Source: Deltaproteobacteria bacterium (GTDB lineage Bacteria; Desulfobacterota; Syntrophorhabdia; Syntrophorhabdales; Syntrophorhabdaceae). Taken from it: DNA of 11,358 nt. Shown piece after piece: positions 1 through 4,934 of the stretch (position 1 is the first letter of the stretch; each line of letters begins with the position of its first letter). The notes under the pieces were generated by a model. The model searched no databases, had not been told where the DNA came from, and saw nothing but the letters and a program-made list of their open reading frames with translations. Where the stretch lies: the NCBI GenBank assembly GCA_003506795.1, contig DNYO01000168.1, forward strand, positions 1 through 11,358. The letters run 5' to 3'. Both the position numbers and the translations under genes were made by a program.

Positions 1-236
1 ACGCTTGTTGCCGAATCTTCGACAATGACCCTCAGCTTTTTCCCGAGCACTCCACCCGATTTGTTGATCTCATCAACAGCCATGTTAACTGCATCCACCT
101 GCTGTTTCGACAATGCCGCATAGGTGCCTGTCAGGTCAGATATGCACCCGACGACAATCTCATTGGCAGCATGTGCCTGAAAACAGAAAAGGACGGCCGA
201 AACAACAATTAAAGCAACGGCGAGCAAGCGTTTCAT
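1..236 (-). CDS. HAAT-type ABC transporter substrate-binding protein, partial (5' end only)
   Basis: Reading leftward from the ATG at 234-236 gives 78 codons open to the window edge; the C-terminal part lies outside. The N-terminus is a Sec signal peptide: MKR, then a hydrophobic stretch (about residues 4-20), then AHA (21-23) with probable cleavage after Ala23. The mature start (EIVVGCISDLTG, then VDAVNMAVDEIN and a GGVLGKKL segment) is the usual opening of periplasmic binding proteins of the branched-chain amino acid/amide/aromatic acid (HAAT) family. A strong Shine-Dalgarno GGAGGT (complement of 243-248) precedes the ATG by 6 nt and fixes the start. It follows the TetR gene by 80 nt on the same strand. 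Its sequence differs clearly from the other binding protein at 10100-11239, so it is not a recent copy. The ligand is unknown. It may begin a second transporter or be an orphan receptor. Confidence 0.85.
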   Translation of the reverse strand, partial: MKRLLAVALIVVSAVLFCFQAHAANEIVVGCISDLTGTYAALSKQQVDAVNMAVDEINKSGGVLGKKLRVIVEDSATS

Positions 237-270
237 TACACTACCTCCATAAATAGTTTAACAACAATCC

Positions 271-301
271 GTTATATTCACGGCTTGACGGCCAAACTCA
301 A
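271..301 (-). promoter_or_regulatory. Weak candidate promoter for the left-edge binding-protein gene
   Basis: In the 80-nt gap between the TetR stop and the left binding-protein ATG, the minus strand reads TTGAGT (complement of 296-301), a 19-nt spacer and TATAAC (complement of 271-276). The -10 match is good, but the -35 is poor and the spacer is long. No hairpin with a U-tract is visible in this gap, so co-transcription from the tetR promoter is an equally good explanation. Confidence 0.25.
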
Positions 302-316
302 TGCAAGTCCACACAA

Positions 317-1012
317 TCACACCATCTGCTTATTCTTGAAGGTCTTCTTTCGTGCGGACATGATTTCAGCAGGTTTTTCCTTCCTGGCAACCTCACCTTG
401 CGTTCCCTGGACGTCCCGGGCCCTGATCCCGTTCAAAACCAGGTCTACTGCGTGCCCTCGGAATTCCAGAAGATCCCACTTCTCATCCTTCAGAAGCCAG
501 CGCGTTACGTAGTGCTCCAGAACCCCCAGCAGCAATTCCTGGATGATATGCAGATCCATATCAGCTCTGATGGTGCCTTCCTCCTGACCCTCCTTGATGA
601 TATCAAGAAGTGTATCGGACCAGCCCCTGAACAGACGATATCCCTTTGTTTTCTGGAAATTCTTGTTGACGCGCAATTCAAGCATGGCTATCCGGGCATA
701 TTCCGGATTCTCTTTAAAGAAATAAAGGTAGTACCACGCAAATTTAGCCAGCTTGTTGGAGGCATCCTGAATCCCCTGCAGGTGCAGCTCCAGGCCCTCA
801 CAAAAAGCGGCGGTCCTTTCGCGCGGTATAAAGAACAGAAGGTCTTCCTTATTCTTGAAATGCTGGTAGATCGTCCCCTCAGCCACTTCGGCCTTTTGCG
901 CGATCTCGGATATGTTGGCCTCGAGGAAACTCTTCCCTCCGAATACCTGGATGGCCGCCTTGACTATCTGGTCTCGTGTCATATCCTTTTTTCTATTATG
1001 AGTAGGATTCAT
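317..1012 (-). CDS. TetR/AcrR-family regulator, fatty-acid-responsive (FadR-like) type
   Basis: A 231-codon gene for a TetR-family repressor. The N-terminal DNA-binding domain is clear: helix 1 (MTRDQIVKAAIQVFGGKSF, 11-29), then the helix-turn-helix ISEIAQKAEVAEGTIYQHF (34-52) followed by KNKEDLL. The VAEGTIYxxFKNKEDLL pattern is typical of the group containing Bacillus FadR, whose members bind long-chain acyl-CoA. The C-terminal ligand domain (about 65-205) is less conserved, and a basic tail (about 210-231) follows. The start is uncertain. The ATG at 1012 has no ribosome binding site and lies about 7-9 nt from the transcription start expected for the promoter at 1026-1056. The ATG at 982 (Met11) has AAGGA only 1 nt upstream. 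Family alignment allows either. It probably represses itself and, by inference, the adjacent acyl-CoA operon. The effector is unknown. Confidence 0.9.
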   Translation of the reverse strand: MNPTHNRKKDMTRDQIVKAAIQVFGGKSFLEANISEIAQKAEVAEGTIYQHFKNKEDLLFFIPRERTAAFCEGLELHLQGIQDASNKLAKFAWYYLYFFKENPEYARIAMLELRVNKNFQKTKGYRLFRGWSDTLLDIIKEGQEEGTIRADMDLHIIQELLLGVLEHYVTRWLLKDEKWDLLEFRGHAVDLVLNGIRARDVQGTQGEVARKEKPAEIMSARKKTFKNKQMV

Positions 1013-1014
1013 AA
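996..1014. promoter_or_regulatory. Inverted repeat overlapping the tetR upstream start codon
   Basis: TTATGA (996-1001), a 7-nt spacer and TCATAA (1009-1014) form 6-bp perfect arms in a 19-bp palindrome. It overlaps the upstream ATG of the TetR gene (1010-1012) and lies just downstream of the candidate promoter. TetR proteins bind such palindromes as dimers, so this is a candidate autoregulatory operator. If it is an operator in the leader, translation more probably begins at 982. Confidence 0.45.
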
Positions 1015-1033
1015 ATAATGTGAGTATTATTTA
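1012..1033. promoter_or_regulatory. Inverted repeat over the tetR -10 region (candidate operator)
   Basis: TAAATAAT (1012-1019), a 6-nt spacer and ATTATTTA (1026-1033) are exact 8-bp complementary arms. The right arm coincides with the candidate -10 region of the tetR promoter, and the left arm abuts the upstream ATG. The AT-rich arms make a chance match less improbable than the length suggests, but the position over the -10 and expected transcription start is where a TetR-type operator would be expected. Confidence 0.5.
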
Positions 1034-1056
1034 GTTCATTCTATGAATTCTGTCAA
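1026..1056 (-). promoter_or_regulatory. Candidate sigma-70-type promoter of the tetR gene
   Basis: The minus strand carries a perfect -35 TTGACA (complement of 1051-1056). A 17-nt spacer leads to TAAATA (complement of 1028-1033), and a 19-nt spacer leads to AATAAT (complement of 1026-1031, 5 of 6 to TATAAT). The AT-rich TAAATAAT block serves as the -10 region, with transcription expected to begin near 1019-1021. A small palindrome, TTCAT-tct-ATGAA (1035-1047), lies in the spacer, and a larger one covers the -10. Confidence 0.55.
1035..1047. repeat. Small palindrome in the tetR promoter spacer
   Basis: TTCAT (1035-1039), tct, ATGAA (1043-1047): 5-bp perfect arms between the -35 and -10 elements. 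The ATGAA/TTCAT half-sites also occur in the palindrome at 996-1014. They are loosely similar to the half-sites known for Bacillus FadR, but the match is too short to assign. Confidence 0.35.
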
Positions 1057-1152
1057 GCAAAATAATCTCTCGATCTTCTGCTACTATGATTCCCACTCGT
1101 AAGTAATTGTAATTGCAAGTAACTACGTTCACATATCACCGACATCCTTAAT

Positions 1153-1170
1153 TGTTCACAAAACTGAACA
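1153..1170. repeat. Inverted repeat TGTTCA-N6-TGAACA
   Basis: TGTTCA (1153-1158) and TGAACA (1165-1170) are perfect 6-bp arms around caaaac. The right arm is shared with the first unit of the tandem repeat at 1161-1203. The motif GTTCACA also recurs at 1127-1133 and 1154-1160. It could be an operator for a dimeric regulator or part of a decayed mobile-element end. Confidence 0.4.
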
Positions 1171-1203
1171 GTATTCATTTTTAAACTGAGCAGACTTCAT
1201 TTT
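1161..1203. repeat. Two-copy direct repeat, 21-nt units, 22-nt period
   Basis: Unit 1 (1161-1181) and unit 2 (1183-1203) share 18 of 21 bases, with the pattern AAACTGAnCAGnnTTCATTTT. One base separates them, giving a 22-nt period, about two helical turns. They lie in the gap between the 3' end of the downstream crotonase gene and the tetR promoter. No coding function is seen. Iterated protein-binding sites or a relic insertion-sequence end are both possible. Confidence 0.6.
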
Positions 1204-1226
1204 CGTAACGTTCTTCACATGTTTCA

Positions 1227-1250
1227 CGGGATGCACCGGACTCAGTCCCG
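1227..1250 (-). other. Weak stem-loop just after the operon's last gene
   Basis: CGGGA (1227-1231) and TCCCG (1246-1250) can pair, as can an inner GGAC-tca-GTCC (1238-1248); the two structures are mutually exclusive. It lies 3 nt past the stop of the 1254-2015 gene, but no U-tract follows on the minus strand, so it is not a convincing intrinsic terminator. The rest of the 1013-1253 gap contains only the repeats and promoter listed separately and an AAGTAA pair (1101-1106, 1117-1122). Confidence 0.25.
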
Positions 1251-1253
1251 CTA

Positions 1254-2015
1254 TCATTCCTTGCCCCTGAAGGGGTTTATGATCGGCCGCGAGCCGAGGC
1301 AGAGCACCTGGTTGCGGTTCTCCAGGTAGATTGCCTGTTCGAGGCTGGCCGATATGTTCTGGTTTATCGTCTCCTTCGTCATCCTGAGACCAAGGACGGA
1401 CTTTGTGATCATCTTGTCGGCAATGGCGCGGGCCCTGGTAATGAGCTCTTCCGGCGCGACAAGATAATTGGCAAAACCATATCTGCATGCAGCTTCTGAA
1501 TCCATGACGTCTCCGGTGAGAAGATACCCGTTGGCGATGCCGAGGCGCACCTGACGGGGCAGATAGAAGCTGCTCATCATGTCGCCGCCGCTGAGACCTA
1601 TATTAATAAATGATGGAAGAAAGCGGGCCGACGGATCCACAACTCTCATGTCGGCAGCGAGGGCAAGACAGAAACCACCTCCGGCCGCCCAACCGCGGAT
1701 TGCGCCGATAATAGGCTGGGGTGCCCGCCGCATCAGAAGGACGACCTCCGACATCTCGTCGGTAGCCCGGTACATCTCTTCGAGCGAACGAGCGCTGTCA
1801 CCGAGTTCATCGAGGTCAGCGCCGGCGCAGAATGCCCTGCCGGCCCCGGTGAATATAATGACCCGGCAAGCCCCCTCATCGTTCTGCCGGGCCCGCCAGA
1901 AGTGAAGCAGTTCTTCCCGCATCTTTCGGCCATGTGCATTTAGTTTGGCCGGCACGTTCAACGTCAGTGTCCCCACGGTTCCATCGAGTTCATAGCGAAG
2001 GGTCTCGTAATTCAT
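1254..2015 (-). CDS. Crotonase-family acyl-CoA enzyme (paralogue A), both hydratase glutamates replaced
   Basis: A 253-residue member of the enoyl-CoA hydratase/isomerase superfamily, of normal length. It has the first oxyanion-hole segment AFCAGADL (61-68), the GAIRGWAAGGGF segment (104-115) with the second oxyanion-hole glycine near 113, ARF (130-132), LPR (152-154) and LTGDVMDSEAA (166-176). By alignment to rat enoyl-CoA hydratase (Glu144 in GGGCEL, Glu164 in QPEI), the two catalytic positions are Cys116 and Phe136, so ordinary hydration of a 2-enoyl-CoA is unlikely. Asp145 (GLSGGD) lies nine residues before the Arg of LPR, where PaaG and dienoyl-CoA isomerase carry their aspartate, suggesting isomerase-like or other proton-transfer chemistry. 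AGAGGAT precedes the ATG. It is probably the last gene of the operon and is closely related to the crotonase at 4152-4934, nearly identical over the segment ADKMITKSVLGLRMTKE. The exact reaction is unknown. Confidence 0.9.
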   Translation of the reverse strand: MNYETLRYELDGTVGTLTLNVPAKLNAHGRKMREELLHFWRARQNDEGACRVIIFTGAGRAFCAGADLDELGDSARSLEEMYRATDEMSEVVLLMRRAPQPIIGAIRGWAAGGGFCLALAADMRVVDPSARFLPSFINIGLSGGDMMSSFYLPRQVRLGIANGYLLTGDVMDSEAACRYGFANYLVAPEELITRARAIADKMITKSVLGLRMTKETINQNISASLEQAIYLENRNQVLCLGSRPIINPFRGKE

Positions 2016-2074
2016 CGTATCCTCTCAGAAGGGTTGTGCGTCCATCAAAACAACTGTAAGCCTTCAGAGGAGGA

Positions 2075-4144
2075 TCAACCGGCGTGGGCGCAGATGGCAC
2101 GCCCCACGTGGAACCCGTCCCAGATGGCTTCCTGTATCGTTCCCGGTTTTTTCATATCGCCGACTGCGTATATTTCCGGGACCTCCATTTTCAACGTGTC
2201 ATAAAGACTTCTCTCCGACGTGAGACCTATTGCCAGCACGAGTGTATCGCACTTCACCGATACCGTCTTGTACACGTCGTCAGTGACAATTATTCCTTCG
2301 CCTGTCATTTCGCAGATATGCATTCCGTTAAGAAAGATGACATCCTCTCGTTCGAGGAGTTCGAGAAGCATGTTTTCATTCGCATTGAAAACTCCCATCG
2401 ATGTCTCCGGAAGCTTTTCCACAATCGTGATCTTCTTTCCCTGTCCTGCCAGCCACAATGCGACCTGACAGCCGATGAGACCGCCGCCGGCCACAACGAC
2501 ACGGTTGCCGCATTTCTCCTTGCCGAGAAGAAGGTCTATGCAGCTCGTCACGTTGCCGCCTGCGGCCCCCGGCAATTCCGGGCTGACAGGCCGTGACCCC
2601 GTGGCCACAACTACCGCATCCGGGGCACTGGCCCTGACTATCTCCGGCGTGACCTCCACACCGTATTTGATCGTCACTCCCAGGGCTGTGAGCTGCTCCT
2701 CGTACCAGTCGCGGAGCCTTCCCAGGTCGTGATTGAAAACGGGAACGGCGGCTGGAAGCAGGTGGCCGCCGATACGAGATCCGGCCTCGTAGAGTTCGAC
2801 ATTGTGGCCCCTCAGTGCGACTGCCCTTGCTGCTTCCATTCCGCCTATCCCGCCGCCGATTACCATGATCCGTTTCACTCTTGGAGGATACATTGTGTTA
2901 TGTAAACGTTCTTTGCCGCATGCCGGATTAACCGCACAACTGAGGGGCTTTCGGTCCTCGCTGATTCTCTTCATGCAAAAATGGCAGCCGATACAGGGTC
3001 TGATCTTGCTGCGATCGCCGTTTCTGGCCTTCATAGGCCAGTAGGGGTCGGCGAGCAGTCCCCGTCCGAGCGCTATTATATCTGCCTGTCCCCTCGCCAG
3101 TACTCCTTCAGCCAATTCGGGAATATCAAGCCGGCCGACAGCTATTACAGGGACATCGATAACACTCTTTACCATCGCCGCCAGATCCACCATACAGGCA
3201 TGTGCCTGGTATACGGGCGGATGGGCCCAGTACCGGCTCTCGAAACATCCCGCGTCGATCTGCACGGCGTCGAAGCCGGCCTTCTCCAGAAATCTGGCCA
3301 GTTCCAGACCCTGGACGATATCGCGGCCCGCTTCTTCCTGGGTGTCGCCGGGAAGTATGCCCGACCAGGGCCCGGACGATCTTCCCTTCATGTAATGTTT
3401 CAGGCCGAACTGATATATAACCGGAAAATCCTTGCCGGCTTCTTTCTTGATGGCGTTTAACACCTCTACCGCAAACCTGAGCCTGCCCTCAATGGAACCG
3501 CCGTACCTGTCCGTTCGCCTGTTCCAGACTCCCGTTGCGAACTGATCGAATAAATATCCCTCGTGGCCATGGAGCTCTATTCCGTCGATTCCGGAGGAAG
3601 CGAGGCGGCCAGCAATCTCTCCGAAAGCCTCTACGATCTGCTGTATCTCTTCAGGGGTAATTTCTCGCGTCAGCACCGACTCCTTCCAGAAGGCCGGGCC
3701 GACGCTCGAAGACACGGGAGTGCCCACGATCTCGAGGTAGTCAGGGGGCATGACCCTGCCGAGGCCCGCGGTCAGCTGCACAAAAACTTTTGTACCATAA
3801 TAGTGAATCGACTCGGCAAGTTCGCCGTAGGAAGGCATGGCGTCAAAGGCGGGCGGTATCGGCCCCGGCAGCCGCTCCACGGTGTTGTCGACCCGGGTGC
3901 AGCCTGTTATGATGAGGCCCGCGCCACCCTTTGCCCTTTCAGTGTAATAATCGATGCAGCGCTGCGTGAGACTTCCGTCGGGATTCATAAGACCGCCGGT
4001 CCTCATCGGGGCCATCGCGATCCTGTTCTGGATCTCGAGACCCGCTATCCTGACGGGTTCAAAAAGCGGTCCGAATCCTTCGACGCCTTCTTTCATGTTC
4101 ATACGTCCAGCCCTGCCCTTTGCAGGCATAGCAGGCGTTTTCAC
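2075..4144 (-). CDS. 2,4-dienoyl-CoA reductase (FadH)-like NADH:flavin oxidoreductase with Fe-S cluster
   Basis: A 689-codon frame in the three-domain old-yellow-enzyme family of FadH, BaiCD and trimethylamine dehydrogenase. Numbering is from the GTG at 4144. An FMN-binding TIM barrel (about 25-375) starts with LFEPVRIAGLEIQNRIAMAPM and holds HGHEGY (192-197). The cysteines for a 4Fe-4S cluster are 384, 387, 390 and 403. A first dinucleotide fold follows (GGGIGGMEAAR, 430-440), then a second within the FAD domain (GGGLIG, 553-558), ending in AVGDM (660-664). Such enzymes pass electrons from NAD(P)H via FAD, Fe-S and FMN to a conjugated C=C. The start is unclear: the GTG has weak SD support, while ATG 4102 (Met15, with AGGG upstream) and ATG 4096 (Met17) fit the usual family N-terminus better; 4102 is preferred. 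It is flanked by the two crotonases, implying work on an unsaturated acyl-CoA. The Fe-S spacing is atypical. Confidence 0.9.
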   Translation of the reverse strand: MKTPAMPAKGRAGRMNMKEGVEGFGPLFEPVRIAGLEIQNRIAMAPMRTGGLMNPDGSLTQRCIDYYTERAKGGAGLIITGCTRVDNTVERLPGPIPPAFDAMPSYGELAESIHYYGTKVFVQLTAGLGRVMPPDYLEIVGTPVSSSVGPAFWKESVLTREITPEEIQQIVEAFGEIAGRLASSGIDGIELHGHEGYLFDQFATGVWNRRTDRYGGSIEGRLRFAVEVLNAIKKEAGKDFPVIYQFGLKHYMKGRSSGPWSGILPGDTQEEAGRDIVQGLELARFLEKAGFDAVQIDAGCFESRYWAHPPVYQAHACMVDLAAMVKSVIDVPVIAVGRLDIPELAEGVLARGQADIIALGRGLLADPYWPMKARNGDRSKIRPCIGCHFCMKRISEDRKPLSCAVNPACGKERLHNTMYPPRVKRIMVIGGGIGGMEAARAVALRGHNVELYEAGSRIGGHLLPAAVPVFNHDLGRLRDWYEEQLTALGVTIKYGVEVTPEIVRASAPDAVVVATGSRPVSPELPGAAGGNVTSCIDLLLGKEKCGNRVVVAGGGLIGCQVALWLAGQGKKITIVEKLPETSMGVFNANENMLLELLEREDVIFLNGMHICEMTGEGIIVTDDVYKTVSVKCDTLVLAIGLTSERSLYDTLKMEVPEIYAVGDMKKPGTIQEAIWDGFHVGRAICAHAG

Positions 4145-4151
4145 GGTCAGC

Positions 4152-4934
4152 CTACTTTGTTTCCCCTCTTTTGAAGGGATTGACGATCGGTTTGGCTCCC
4201 AGGCATAACACCTGATTACGGTTCTCCAGATAAATAGCGCTTTCGAGGCTGGCCGAACCGATGTTCTGCCCGATCACTTCTTTTGTCATCCTCAGGCCGA
4301 GAACGGATTTCGTAATCATCTTGTCGGCAAGCTCACGCGCTTTTCCCATAATTTGGTCTTCCGGTACAAGATAATTGATGAGGCCCCACCTGTAGGCCGT
4401 TTCGGCATCCATCGTCTCTCCCGTCAAAAGATACTCGCTCGCTATCGCCAGGGGCACCTGTCTGGGAAAATGGAAGCTCCCCCCCATGTCGGTACCGGTC
4501 AGGCCGATATTGATATAGGATGCGATGAACCTGGTGGTGGGATCGCCGACACGCAGATCACAGGCCAGCGCGAGGCTGAAACCGCCTCCTACCGCCCATC
4601 CGTGCACGGCGCCGATGATGGGCTGGGGGGCCCTTCTCATAAGAAGGATAACCTCGGAGATCTTATCCTGGTCTATATAGCGTTCTTCGGGGGTCTGTTT
4701 GTAGACGGGGCTTTTTGGATCGTCTATCTCCGCGATGTCACCGCCGGCGCAGAACGCCTTGCCCTTGCCCGTCATGATAATGACCCGGCATTCCTCTTCG
4801 TTGTTCTGCCTTTCCCTCCAGAAATGGAGAAGCTCGGCTCTCATCTGTTTTGTGTGGGCGTTCAGTTTGCCGGGAACATCAAGGGTCAATGTACCGATCT
4901 GCCCATCCAGATCGAAATGAAGCGTCTCGTACAT
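4152..4934 (-). CDS. Crotonase-family acyl-CoA enzyme (paralogue B), both hydratase glutamates replaced
   Basis: A 260-residue enoyl-CoA hydratase/isomerase-superfamily protein. AFCAGGDI (60-67) and GWAVGGGF (112-119) supply the oxyanion hole; TRF (134-136), FPR (156-158) and LTGETMDAETA (170-180) follow. Positions equivalent to the two catalytic glutamates of rat hydratase are Ser120 and Tyr140, so it is not a normal hydratase. Asp149 (GLTGTD) is kept at the PaaG/dienoyl-CoA-isomerase aspartate position, as in paralogue A. An acidic insert (about 68-90) is a little longer than in A. The ATG overlaps the ligase stop in TAATG, and AAAGGAGG (complement of 4942-4949) lies inside the ligase 3' end, so the two are translationally coupled. 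The flavoprotein gene follows within 7-49 nt depending on its start. Double-bond isomerisation in a dienoyl- or cyclic enoyl-CoA is plausible but not shown. Confidence 0.9.
   Translation of the reverse strand: MYETLHFDLDGQIGTLTLDVPGKLNAHTKQMRAELLHFWRERQNNEEECRVIIMTGKGKAFCAGGDIAEIDDPKSPVYKQTPEERYIDQDKISEVILLMRRAPQPIIGAVHGWAVGGGFSLALACDLRVGDPTTRFIASYINIGLTGTDMGGSFHFPRQVPLAIASEYLLTGETMDAETAYRWGLINYLVPEDQIMGKARELADKMITKSVLGLRMTKEVIGQNIGSASLESAIYLENRNQVLCLGAKPIVNPFKRGETK

Noticed and set aside
398..1018. Plus-strand open frame of 206 codons
   Set aside because: It is the antisense shadow of the TetR gene, which has a clear helix-turn-helix.
1227..1273. Intrinsic terminator after crotonase A, including CCCC-tgaa-GGGG at 1262-1273
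   Set aside because: The hairpins are short, one lies inside the coding sequence, and no U-tract follows on the minus strand.
3563..4174. Plus-strand open frames of about 200 codons, and similar ones at 2084-2596 and 2981-3460
   Set aside because: All are antisense to the FadH-like gene, rich in Arg/Pro/Ser as expected of GC-rich shadows, and without domain motifs.
1254..4934. Benzoyl-CoA downstream (bam/dch-had-oah) genes
   Set aside because: Crotonases are used there too, but no dehydrogenase or benzoyl-CoA reductase subunit is present and the active-site residues seen do not allow assignment to Dch or Oah.
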